A DNA stretch of 64,000 nucleotides from the NCBI RefSeq assembly GCF_036785885.1, contig NC_092320.1, positions 12,339,557 to 12,403,556 of the forward strand, given 5' to 3'. Source of the DNA: Coffea arabica (Eukaryota > Streptophyta > Magnoliopsida > Gentianales > Rubiaceae). This document shows positions 10,809 to 23,243 of the stretch, in pieces; position 1 is the first letter of the stretch, and every line of letters starts with the position of its first letter. The notes beneath the pieces were generated by a model. That model saw nothing but the letters and a program-made list of their open reading frames with translations. It was not told the DNA's origin and did not search any database. A program made the position numbers and the translations under genes.

Positions 10809-11375
10809 TTAATCACGAAAACTCACCACATTATCATGACCTGCAGCCGCCTGACCATCATCATCATCAAGATTACTCCCTCGGATTGGATTCAACACTT
10901 GATCAACCTCCCGGAAAGATACAGTCAGACTGCTCAATTTTTCATCAATAGCATCAAGCTGGTTAAGAATAGACGGTGACGGGAGATCACCATTGACGAC
11001 CCCGGAACATTGATCAAATATATCTTTCTTACTTTGGAAAGAATCCTTCGCGGCGTTGTAGAATTCCATCTTTTCTTCGATCTTTGCAACTACTCCGTCC
11101 ACATAATCCACAGCCTTGCTCATGCTGTCCAGTTTTTGCTGCGTTGTACAGAGGTAGTTCATCTTATCAAAATTTTGCATGACATCTTGGGCGATCTCCG
11201 ACAGAACCTGAATTTCAGCACTGACTTGATCCATTAGTGGGATAAATGCTGGCAGCTCGACATGAACGGCATTGCGGAAATGTTGCTCGGCAGCCCTGAA
11301 GCCATCAAGCATCTCTTCCAGAAGTAATCGGCATTCCGACGTGGCTACTCCGATGGCCATTGACGGAGTAGACAA
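10809..11375 (-). CDS. Uncharacterised helical protein, 188 aa
   Basis: An uninterrupted ATG-to-TAA frame that I do not recognise. The protein is almost wholly predicted helix with heptad-like hydrophobic spacing (for example VSAEIQVLSEIAQDV and VDGVVAKIEEKMEFYNAA). A few cysteines and a short acidic DDDD tail follow, and there is no signal peptide or membrane span. Composition and length suit a small coiled-coil adaptor or complex subunit, but that is inference. A strong donor-like AAG|GTAAAT starts at the stop codon, so an alternative or 3' UTR intron is possible. The LTR element lies 61 bp downstream in the convergent orientation and may have displaced the original 3' end. Confidence 0.6.
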   Translation of the reverse strand: MSTPSMAIGVATSECRLLLEEMLDGFRAAEQHFRNAVHVELPAFIPLMDQVSAEIQVLSEIAQDVMQNFDKMNYLCTTQQKLDSMSKAVDYVDGVVAKIEEKMEFYNAAKDSFQSKKDIFDQCSGVVNGDLPSPSILNQLDAIDEKLSSLTVSFREVDQVLNPIRGSNLDDDDGQAAAGHDNVVSFRD

Positions 11376-12462
11376 CTCAGATTTTTTTTTTTTCCCTTTT
11401 TAAATTCTCGCAGGAAACCTAGCATTGACAATACTACTAACTGCTAACTGGAATAGACTCCTCAAGTTAAATAGCGTACAGCCCATGGAATCCATTTTCT
11501 TGATAACTTTTACATTACCCAACCATGTTGAGGAAGTATTGATAATCCAATATTCTTCACACACATAATATATATCTATAAAATGAGAATTTCAAGTTTT
11601 CCCTCTAAATTCTAAATTAAAAAATAAATTGCAGATTTTGACATTTATTTGATTATACTCTTGCAAACAAACGAGATAGGGATTTGTTTCTCAAAATTCA
11701 ACAACGACTTGATATAGTGGCAATGGATGCTTCAGAAAGTATATAATAATTCCCTTCCTTTAAATTCCAATGATAAGGTGGTTTCCCTCACGGAGAAAAC
11801 TGCAACCTGGGCCTCTTTTTTCTATCTGTTACATACACGATACAGGGTAGATCCCATGAATTCTAATTGACCTACATTTTTCTCCTGGATTCATCACCAG
11901 TACAATAAACAATGCTACATAAAAATGCGTATTATAGCAAAATACACGGCATTAGGCATTACGAAAACACTCTTTCCATTTGATGATTTGGTAAAAACCA
12001 AAGTAGCATTTTATGTGATCAACGAATTGCTTAACAAACACACCTTGCAAGTTCCAAGAAAGCGTGAATCATTCGGAAGTTTATTTTATTTTCGAAAATG
12101 TAATGCTGTCAAGAAAATTCAAATGTAAACCACAGTGAACAGTGTTGCGAGAACAATTAAGGATTCATGCACACAATCAACCCGACTCGACTCGTGCAGC
12201 CAATTTCAGAGATTTTTCCTGTTTAAAGGGGGGAAAAAATAATTGATGACTAGGCCATGAAGGACAACTGACAAGCTAGTGAAACCTTTTCCTACAGTTT
12301 CGCAGGTATCAGAAAAGGCCATTTGAAGGACCAACTGGAACATCATCACCCATGCATTTACAGCCTCGGTTCCACAACTTTTGTTTGAAAACTAACCAAA
12401 TGCAAGGTTATAGATGATGCCCTCCTACCTGCTACAAGTTTTTTTCCCATTACACATCCTTG
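11376..12462. other. Intergenic DNA between two minus-strand genes
   Basis: AT-rich, with no supported gene or RNA. It should contain the promoter of the 188-aa gene at its left side and the 3' UTR and terminator of the SET-domain gene at its right side. No motif could be fixed for either. Confidence 0.5.
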
Positions 12463-15400
12463 CTATTCTGAGCATCTGCTCAGTTCGTATTCCAACAACT
12501 TGCAACCAGCGTCACATGAAGTTATGATTGAGGAGACAATTCTCCTCTGTAAGTCTTTGAAATCCATTGCAAGCTTTACATCCCAACTGCAACTGTCCCT
12601 GAGAAGTGGTGAGACCTTCAGAAATTTGAAATGCATTTCAACTTCTGGAGGTTGCATATTACAAGCTGACTGCTACTTACCTGTCATCAAGCTCTTCTCC
12701 ACCGAGGGACTCCATCATACCTTCAAAGGTAGAGCGAAGGTCGTTGAGTATTTCAACTTCAATTTCCAGGCTATCCTGCATGGAGAGATAATGATGCAGA
12801 GCCAAGGATCAGGCTTACACGCTGACAAGGGTCATGCAAAGAGCTAGAGGAGGACCATTTGACAATTACAAAGTGGAAATGCAGATGAAAAATGAAGGAC
12901 ACTTTTGGCTTGGAATTACGTGGGTCTTTGTTCGTGAGATAGGCCCCCGAGCCCTTCGAAAGTGATCAAGCAATGGAGGTGCCAAACCATAATTGAAAAT
13001 CCCATTGTTCCTTGAGAACCAGGTGCCCCGCACCATGTGACTGTCCCAATCAGACATGCGCCCTGCATCCTCACAATCTTCATCTTGGGCAATATCAATA
13101 TCTGTCACATACAAGGAACTAAGTATAAAAGGAGGATAATCTATATGCGCTTCCAAGATATATGTTTATCTCAAGTCAAAATGAACAGCAAATTGTATGT
13201 TCATACAAGATTTCTGAAATGCAAGGAAATGCACAAAAGTAAACTCAATTATCTTATGGCCTTACCAAGCGGAATAACATCATAAGGATTTTTTTGTCGT
13301 GGCAAAAAGCCATAAAAAGTAAGTAAATGTGAGCTGGAGAAATTTCCATAGGTAAGAAAGCATTGCTCTCCTGCATTGCAAGGCCTTGACAAAGGAAATT
13401 TTACAGAATCTGTCAATGGATCTACTTTCCCATAGTGCGTTATGTGTGGACACGTCTGTCACAGAAAGAAACACAGGTATAAGCAGAAAAATAAGATAAT
13501 CAATGAAAAGCAAAGCATTGTGTCTGGGCACCAAAAGCCAGTGGCTACTGCTTTTGAGAGAGTATCTGAGCAGGCAATAAAAACACATTTTTGGGGAAAG
13601 CATATTAAATGAGGGGAAGGAGTAGATTGTCGAGTCCATCCAGGGAATGCTAGAAGCAGAAACCCGCCCCCCCCCCCCCCCCAAAAACAAAAAAAAAACA
13701 CTTTTTCTTTGGCGGTGCTACAGCTGAATTTGTAGGTTCTCTTTCTATGGCCTTCTTTTTCTAATAAGATGTATTATGTTCTTGGTTGCCAAATCTAAAT
13801 TAATATACTCAAGTAAAAGAGAGGAAGAAAAGCAGGAAAACTAAAATTCTGACAGACTGAGTGGTTCAGGAATCCAGCAACAGGAATTAAGCAGGTCCTT
13901 AGCTTTCCATCACTGAACATAATCTTCATGCTGTTGGAGTACCAGAGCTCACAAGCCCAGAGAAACTGCTCCCATGTATAAAGCTCTGGTGGAAATACGT
14001 CAGGATAATTCTCATATAGGACAGGAAATAACTGTTCATATTGGTTACGTAAGTGCTGCAAGGACATAGGAAACAAACAGAAATCATTCACAAAAACGTA
14101 ACAAGAAATGCTTACTGACAATTCAAATTCATGGAGGTCAGTGTTGCAATATTCTCGCCTATATGCCACAATGAAACACTTTCATTCAAAATTTCTGTAA
14201 CTTCATCCTAAGACACAGATTAATGCCATTTTTCATTACTGAAATAACAACAGAGGTAACAGTGTTAGTTCAATGAATCAAGTCCAGAAGTTAGAGAGAC
14301 TTCACAAAGACTAAAGTTAACTTGGGATAGATAGAGGTTTCATATGAACATTGTACTGGAGAAATTTGAAGAAAAGGCTTTGCACAAGAAAGTTTAGTGC
14401 ATGATAGTTTCAATTCCACATATTTTTTCCATTCTTTTTTAAATGTGATTTATGCTTGGGTTCACTTGTGCATGCAACGAAGCAATCATCAAATAAATCT
14501 CCATAGAAGAATCAACTACATGCATTAATCTAAAGAACTCCATAAAATTCTAAAAGTGATTATGCTGTTTAATCAATATGCATGTAGAATTAGTTATCAA
14601 GAAACACACTAAGCAAGCCTAAAAGTTTGCTGACTGAAATAGATTGCAAGGGAGATAACCTCTTTTGCTTGTACTATCTCTTCCAATAAGATAGTTCCAT
14701 CTAAAGCCATGATGGCATTGACCCCAAAGCTCAATCCTGTACATGTAGATGCATTATGAGAATCATGTCAATGAAAGGGTGAAATTGAATGCATAGTTGA
14801 AATTAGGACTTGAATTCTATAGCCAGAAAACTTTAGGCAATTATGTAGTTCAAGAAACTTAATAAAGTAGACATGAATACAGAAGTTTATAAAGAAAAGG
14901 AAACCTGTATTAAACACTGCAGGCAACGTATCGAAATATAACTTGAAATTGGAATTGCTGTTGTGTTTCTCCTTCATGCTCCATAACAATAGCATTGTCT
15001 CTGAAGAAATCCCCTCAATTTTCTCCAATATTGGAAACTGCCTTAAAAGTACAAATGACTAATGACATCACTACATATTTTAGATTCTGGCTGCAAAGTT
15101 TAAAAAGTAGTTAATAGCTCAACTGGAATAAAATGTGAAGTTGACAAAGAGAACTTAAGCAGAATGGCTTCTACTCTGTTGACAGAAAAGTTGCCGTAGC
15201 ACCATATGATGCATTAGTTTTTGCAGAAAGAAAATTCAAGCACATACAAGTCCATCAGGCAAGAGAAATTATGTTTCACAAGATGCATATTTAAGAGAAG
15301 AAAAAGCTTCTGCTAAAGATGCACATCAACAATAGGGCTTAAAAGTGCAAAATGTACCATGTCAGTTTCAAAAACCAGGTTCTCGGAAATGACCAAAGAC

Positions 15401-17594
15401 ACAGGGACCTCTAGAGCAATGTCCCCAATTTTCAGATCTTCTTTAGCGATAGCTCCTCTTCCAGCTCCTTCAACATCTGTACCGTCAATAAAAAAGTGAA
15501 AATAAATAACCCTATATAAAATTTTCAACTTCCTAACTTCCATGATATATACAACAAAATTCTAGCTGTGAAACACAGTGTTCCAAAGATGATTCGATAA
15601 TGTTGGAAAAAATTCAATGGCTAATTATGGCAAAACCTTACAAGCTATCTCCAATTTTGTGTGGAGACCATTACTTTTGCCCCACTGCAGTAGACATTGC
15701 TCTTTTTCACAACTGGAGTCTTGAACAACTTTAGTTTCCTCTCCATACTTGTGCCCAAGTTCATCTATCATATTAACTGTTGCATTGCGTATCTCTTGCA
15801 GTGAATTTTTATTCTTGACTTTACCATTGGAAATTGAACAATCAATGAGTCTAAGAACAGAATGTAGAGCTTCCAACTCATTCCTTGGACTATTAAAATC
15901 CACCAGATTAGAGAAATCTGCTCCCCCAAAATACAGTTCAATCTGCAATATAACATGTACATTGATATAGTGTCAATTGCTTGCACTTAGAAAATGCATT
16001 TGGGGTAGTGTGTAGTATGATGTTGCTCAAGAGAAGGCTTGGTCACATAATTTGATGAAACAAAATTGACAGATGACAGTTACTGAATTTCCAAAGATGA
16101 CTTCACACACAAAAATGGACTTTAGACTATACCAAGTTTCGAATTGAAAAAAATTAAATATTTGCTTCATCCTTAATGCAATCCTAATAAAATATTCATA
16201 AATGACATTCAAATAAGCAGCTGCTCTAAGACATTTCTGGATAGGGGATTATCTACCCATATTACAATCACCTTGAATGTCTAAGGCAAAAGCTTGGTAA
16301 GTGCATCAAGTACTGAAAAAGTTATAGTTTCCACCACAAGATTGAAAAATCAACCAGGATGACAGTTCATAGCAGAGCATTTCAGTGGTTGACTCCTGGA
16401 AGCTAAGGCAAAAGTGCTAACTTGTAGATACATAAAATATAGTTGCTTGTGATAGAGTCCTGTGAAGGAAATAGCACAAAAGATTACCTCATTCAAGTTT
16501 ATGACTCTGGCACACTTAAGCATCATGTCCAGGACATGCTTCAAGTGATCAGGATTGGAGGCAATATTCAAGGCAACACTTCCCTTTGGATCAAAGCCTA
16601 CGTCTTCCAGTAATTTCTGTCACATGCTAAGAGTAAAATTAAAAAGAAAAGGAGAAAAATCATAATCATTAACCAAACACTCATTATGAAGTTCTTTTTT
16701 TTTTTCTTTCTTTTTTTCTTGGGCAAGGGCGGGGGTGCCTATTTATAAGGGTGGGAAATGTGCTACAAAAAAAAATGCAAACCTTTTTCTTCTGGAACAA
16801 AGGATCATTCTCAGAAAGATCAAGAACAAATGAGATCTCATCATCAGTCTCTGCAGTATTGGGGGATATATACGCCTTCACAATAAAAGAACAGTAGAAA
16901 AGTAAGTTAATTTCCAACCTAAGCAACAGCAAAGACACCCACTTCACATGTAAGAAGTAATTAATTCACACCTATTGGTTAAAAACAGAAAAAAAAAAAT
17001 AAGGGATGAAGGGAGAGATGGAATTGCAGAATAGCCCTATTTACTCCTTTTCCATGATGGAAATCTGTTTTTATCACTTTTTCTCTCATCATTAGCGTTC
17101 TGGCACTTCCCTTGCACTCCACTTCATCTTTCAATACAATCAAAACAAATTCTGGATTCATTACATATGCACACTTGTATTTGTAAGTTACCAAAAAATG
17201 GCACATTTACTTAAGGCTTCACTAACTAGATGCACCATATAATTCAGCTTCCACTTTGTTATAAGGAAACGAATAAGGTTAAACAGGGAAGATATTAGAT
17301 TAATAAGAAAGGATGACTATCTTTAGGGGAAAAAAAAACAAGGATGATTTCACCGTAGCATACCCTCTGGGCCATCATTCAATGAACATCTATACTGGAC
17401 TACAACCAAGAAATCCCCCATAACTTCTGAAGAAGCTTTTTTACAGTTAGCCCGTTTGAAAATAATTCACGAGGTCAAAGAGGCAGCTCTACTTTTTCCC
17501 ATTTTATGAACTATTGGATACTGGATATGTCTATATTGAATCAAGAATTAAAGGGATGAATTTAGGTGCTGAAGTTTACCTGGTTAACCTCCAT
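12463..17594 (-). CDS. SET-domain protein-lysine methyltransferase (SETD3 / Rubisco-LSMT class)
   Basis: Twelve coding exons: 17594-17580, 16875-16783, 16616-16488, 15942-15642, 15476-15358, 15037-14905, 14736-14660, 14055-13858, 13455-13266, 13101-12920, 12775-12681 and 12586-12463. All phases close, giving 551 aa with a TAG stop. The SET core shows GAGRGAIA (183-190), which binds S-adenosylmethionine, and the NHS motif (353-355) in FLNHS. The tyrosine-bearing FLTYGNFSSSHLL and the FYGFLP segment of the SETD3/LSMT subgroup follow. The C-terminal part is the helical substrate-binding region of that subgroup. Family role: transfers methyl groups to lysine or histidine of non-histone proteins; the substrate here is unknown. 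The first coding exon is only 15 nt (MEVNQ), so an upstream exon cannot be excluded. Intron 8 has a weak donor (TCA|GTCTGT). Confidence 0.88.
13667..13682. repeat. Homopolymer C run, 16 bases, in an intron
   Basis: Sixteen C followed by A-rich sequence, inside intron 8 of the SET-domain gene, 3' of exon 8 and well away from the splice sites. Confidence 0.9.
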
Positions 17595-19617
17595 TAACGC
17601 CAATTGGATGGATTAGTCCAGCGAATGGAATTGATGACTGGTAAGCCAGCAAAACTGAAGAGGCTGTGGCCGGAAACTGGGGAGCTGGGGTTTTAGCGAG
17701 GTTTCTGAGTAGGCAACTTGTTTGAGTACTCCCTCCCGAGAAAACAACCCGTTTCCAGTTTTTTTTTTTTTTTTTTTCTTTTTGGGTACGGTCGGTAATA
17801 ATTTATCCTACACCTGCGATCGGTACGATGGGTAGCTCATTCTAGGGGCTCAACTGAGCCAATGAAGAGATCGAACCCAAAAACTAAATTACCATCAAAT
17901 CAAATCTACTTTTATTTCTATTCTAACCTATTTTAAAGGGTTCAACTGAGTCAATAAGAAGAATCGATGAAAACTGAATCATCGAATCAATCGAATTGTA
18001 CTATATACTTGTTTGAATTTTTAAGATAATTACGTAACGTGACAATTGGTGGTGACCTCTAGCTGGTGGTTAACTGTTTCCAGTACTAGGAATGTAAGAA
18101 CTAAAAGTTAATAGAGATTGGAAAAACAGGAAATTATAAAAGCAACGACATTGGATATATTATGGAGTTTGTTCTCATTGTATCAAACGTCTTGTTAACT
18201 TTTGTTTCCCCTTACGTCTTAAGATTTCAAGTTTAATCATCAGTCTCCAAAATCGTTGTTAGCTTATTATCCAATAGTGAAATTTTTTCACTTCAATTAG
18301 ATGATGCTTATTCCTTTATATATATATATATATTTTTTTTTTGAGGGAGTGCTTATTCTAGTTCAATTCATTGACCAAACGAAGTAATATATACATATAT
18401 GTGTGTGTAGATATAGATATATGTATTATATGTATACGTGTGTGTGTGTATTGTGAATCTACTTTGCAATTTGGGAATTCAGTTTTGTTAGCATTTTTTT
18501 TTTATGGTAACATTTTTCTTCTTCGTAAATAGTTTTTGGTGACAGTAGATAGATTACGACAAAATAGAAATGCAATGGTTCGCTACATCCTCAAAGGCAA
18601 GCCATCGGGATTCTAATGGGCTCATGTCTTTGTAAAATGCGGATGTGTTGTTTAACTTTCAGTTGGGCCATTCAAAAAAAGTAATCCAGCGCATGGGCTG
18701 AGCAAACAGTTTTAAAATTAGTGCTTACCCAAAATTCTCAGCCATTCTGTAGCTTTTCTTCATAAGCCAATTGCAAATTTCTCTTCTTTTTTTTCCCCTT
18801 TTTGAGCTTGAGTCCAGACCTCGTAATTATTCCTTTGAGCCTCCAGCACAATCGATCTGTTCCGAACTAGAACCCAACTGAGTCCCCTTTTTTTTCCCTT
18901 CAAGTTCAAAGGAATGCTCAAACCTTACACAAGAGAAGAGGAGAGTGGAAAACAAAAAAAAAAAAAAAAAAAAAGAATGTTTGAAAGTCGAACCAAGAAC
19001 CTCACAATTATCAAAATAATATTCCTACGAGTTAAATTTGGTCACAAGGACAACTTTGCTAAGGCCCTTCTTGTTATTCCACTTCCATGACAAAGTTGAG
19101 GAAGTCCAATAGTCACAACCAATGGAGCAGTATGGTGCTCTAGAAGTGGCTCTAACTCTGTTCGACGTAATATTTGTTTGCCCACGCAAATTTGGATTGT
19201 TATTTTTTGCAAAAAAAAAATTTATACTTTTCAATTATTTTTTCCACCTCACATACATTACATTAAGTCGTTACGGTACATATATATTTTTTAATAAAAA
19301 CTTTAGAAAATAGCTATGCAAAGGGGTCTTAGTTTCAGCTGATAATCACTCAGATAGGGATGGTCCATGCCAGATGTAAGGAAAAATTGGTACATGCACC
19401 AGCCTAACCCCTTCTGAACTAAAATGCATGCTTAGATGTAAAGTGTAGTCGAAGTGGAATTACATTCCGTATTTATCACTGTTATTAACAATTATATTAC
19501 TATCAGTATCCAGTCAAAAATCTTTCTCAGCAAGCGAAGAACCTCCAATGTAATTGGAGATCCAGGACCATTCAATCATCAATTAGCTCCAAGAAATAGT
19601 TGGGGTAATTGAAATAC

Positions 19618-19642
19618 ATATATATATATATATATATATATA
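19618..19642. repeat. AT dinucleotide microsatellite
   Basis: About 12 perfect AT units. A similar run of about 10 TA units lies at 40212-40231 in the YIP4 intron. Confidence 0.95.
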
Positions 19643-20267
19643 GCCTAAGTATATGCTTAACATAATTGTACTGATTTTCATGCTGGTGAATCCAATAGCT
19701 TTGCTGACTTATCAACATATTCTTTCTAGTCAAAGATCCTTGTCTCCAACTTCAAAAAGCAGCCTTGCCATTTGCACGAGAGATACAAAGGGCACCAGCT
19801 AAAAGCTTCTAGCGATGCATGAAAAATGGGGGTGGCCACTTTTCAATTCAAAGCGTGATCAAACTTGGTAATTTTTAGTAATGGATGATGGAACCATAAG
19901 ACCCATATACCCAATCGACTCTTCTTGGTTTTAATGTTAGTTGGGCCTGTACTCGGTTGCTTCCTTGTTTGGAAAGCCATTTTTCACCAAAAAAAAAAAA
20001 AAAAAGTTTTATGTTTTTCGTAAACACGTTTTTCAATCACCTTTTTAACTTACATACATCAAAAATCACATTTTCTGTAAAAACTCTAGAAAATTGCAAC
20101 CCAAATAGGTTTTTTTCGGTTATGTCAAATTGACCATCAAGAAATCTGATGAAAAACAAGATCTTGAGAATACATCAGATTAATTTTTTGAAGAGCAAGG
20201 GGTTGCGTACCTTGTAATCATTTATTTCTTCCTTTGTTGTTCTTTTAGTACAGTTCCATTTGGATTA

Positions 20268-20505
20268 ACTATTTTTTGAGTGTTTTGAAATATTTTACTG
20301 TAGTAAAGTAGATTGAAAATTTTTACTGTATATGAGATTGTTTTTAAGCTTGTTTTTTGATATTTCTGAGGTTGTTTTTTTTTTTAAATTTTTTGGTGCT
20401 TTTGAGGCTGTTTTTGGTGTTTCTTAAATTATTTTTGTTTGTGTATTATTGTCGCATTATATATAAAAATTTTGTTTTTAAAAAAATGACCTATCCAAAC
20501 GGAGC
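20268..20505. mobile_element. MITE-like element, degenerate
   Basis: Ends read CCATTTGGATTAACTATTTT on the left and the inverse of CTCCGTTTGGATAGGTCATT on the right. The inside is T-rich and has the TTTACTGTAG core common in this group. No target duplication could be fixed, so the superfamily is uncertain. Confidence 0.4.
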
Positions 20506-23106
20506 AGCAGATGAAACAAGCTTAAATTGAAGCACAAGTCGCAAGCAAACAAGAATATTTTAAAATAGTGTTTCACTTTAAAAAAAAAAAAAGCTATAAT
20601 TATATTAGGATGATAAATAATTGGGAAAGAAAAAAGGTCGTCCAACGTCTATAAAAGTAAAGTATCAATTACCTTTCTCTAGAAATTTACTCCAATAGTT
20701 TTTGGACAAATATTTAATTTCATGATCTTTGGAGAGTTAAACATCTGAATATTTGTGAGGTGGGTACTGAGGAGTGAGAAAGGATTTGTCTATTCAATAG
20801 GTGCTTTTCTCAGGTGGCTCACTGGACTCAGAAAAAGAACCAGACAATCAATTTATACTATTGTAAAGAATATTTATCTTTCGTCCAAAAAGCAAATAGA
20901 GACAAGTATTTCAAAAGGGTGGATTATAAATAAAACGTAAAGTATCCGAGTGAAAATGTGGCAAATACATTGTTTGGTTCAGAAAAGGATGTTTTCTGTC
21001 TTTAGCAAGTCAAGGCTATCTTAGGCCATCGCAGAAAGTGATTACTATGACCTCCTCACATGGATAAAAATACGACGTACGGAGTTGGGATTACGACACC
21101 GTTGTTTGGTTCAAAATGTATTTCGATTGGTCGGAATTTATTCTTCAGTCTTTAAGCATTACACGACCCGGAACAAAAGATCAAGAAAAAGACAACAACA
21201 GCAACAATTTTGCATAAACTAAAATATCAGAGCTACCCTCTTTTGTGGACTTTCTAAAAGTTCCAAGAAGAAAGCAACTGATAAATTGGATCTTGACTAT
21301 TCGTTCAAATGAACAACAGTTTTGTTTTATTCCTTATATCTCTTGGTGCTATAACTTTTCTTTTTTTTTCCCTTCACAAAACAAAACAAAAAAAAAAACA
21401 ACTTTTTAAAAGTTGATGATTAATATACAATTATCTAGAAAAAGGATGGATTAGATGATATGGAAGAAGGGAGTGTAACCGAGAGGTCTTAAATTTAAAA
21501 TCTCATATATATAGAAGAAAGTCTATATATGGAAGAAAGTTTATATGGAAGAAAATCGAACCACATAATAGAAGCAAATTTAAATCACTTTCTTCCATAT
21601 ATAGAAGCAAATTTATATGAGGTCTTAAATCAATTGAGAGTTTTTTTTCTTTGATTTTATTCTTTTTGAAGAAAAGAAAATTTGATCGCCATTGACTGTC
21701 TTTGAGAATACCATTGATTAAACAAGTGAAGAGAAGTGGTGCCCTTTCTTTGCCATATTTTATGCAGCTGTTACTTATCTTAGGTCTTTCTTTACCATAA
21801 TAAACGTATTAAATACTTTCCATCGATTGGGGAACTTTCGTACACGAATCAAATTTTGCAATTGAATGGCCAGCATCGCATAAAATCGAACCTTTTTGTT
21901 GCATGGATTCTCACCCTCTTGACGGGCTGTTGATTGGTTTCCACTGAAAGTGGAATGATTTCCAACTTTGTTGACTAGAAAATATTAACATCAGGAATCG
22001 AAGAACATTAAGGTTAGAATGTGGAGACCGAAAAGAAATCTGGTGGGAGGAACAGAAAAAAAAAAAAAAAAAAAAAAAACTCTCAACCAAAGAGAGCTAA
22101 ACTTTGAGTGGAACCGTGCAAGCTCTTACGTTAATTTCATGGCTTAACATGCATGGTTAGTGCTGGACAAGATCAAGCAACGAAATCTAACCAACAATCA
22201 ATGGATGTCTACCACATTGCCTTGCCCTGGGGATTCCTCCCTAGTCCCTAGTCCCTACCACCAAAGAAGTTGCTAAAAAGTCATAACGTACGTATCTTAT
22301 TAGAGAGGTCCGACTATTGGGATAATAGAGATTGAATGGTTTGAAAACCAAAACATCGTGTTTTCATTCTTTGATATATATTTAACCTCCTTTTTTTTTT
22401 CCCCCTTTATGGGTGTTTTCAAAAGCTTACTGAATTTTCTTCTGTGTGTCTTGCATCACAGTATTGAGGAGGTCTGGTCTGATAGTCGAAAAAGTTACAA
22501 TAGCATGCACAATATCTTACAGCAACTTTATATCTCTTAACACACAAAACTAATTAAAGCATCAACATCATTTAACATGTTTTTTAAACTCAATCATCAA
22601 ATCCAATTTACAATTATTGAACTTAATAACTACTCAATCTAAATTAGAGAGCAATCCACAATTCACAATCGATAACTACTCTACCGGCATGGGGTTGGGC
22701 GGCGGCCTAATTTGCTGTAAACACATGGCTTAGCTATCATGCAGCATTGTCAACCTGGTCTGGACGTACGCATCAAACATCTGGCGCATTATAATCCATT
22801 CACACAATTGGGAATTTTGGATATTAATAATCTTACCCTTCTCCATCCATGAAAATAGAAACTAATAATAATAATTCCCTTTTGTCTCCTAATACGTTCA
22901 GTCCTTCATCCCATGCGCTCTTCCTAAGATATTTCTTATGGGCATGTGTCAATCTTTTTCAAAGACATTATTGACTCCTGCTTGGCATTGATTACCATCT
23001 TAGGCAGGAATCTAGCATAGTACGTGCTAGTAGATATCTCCCTTGGATCTTTTTCCTGCTGGAGTTAGATTGGTGTCTCGTACCATTCAATTTTAAAATT
23101 AGTATA

Positions 23107-23243
23107 GATTTGTGTTTGGATTGCATTTTTCAGATTTTTTTTTTACATAAAAGTTACTGTAACGATTTGATATATGTAAGATAAAAATGTGATTAAGAAA
23201 TTTATTTACAGAAAACGTAAAAAAATTGCCGTCCAAACAAAGT
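23107..23243. mobile_element. MITE-like element, degenerate
   Basis: Imperfect inverted ends (GATTTGTGTTTGGATTGC against the inverse of GGACTTTGTTTGGACGGC). The interior resembles the Tourist-like copy at 56147-56316, sharing AAGTTACTGTAACG and TATGTAAGATAAAAATGTG-like words. Target duplication not resolved. Confidence 0.45.
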
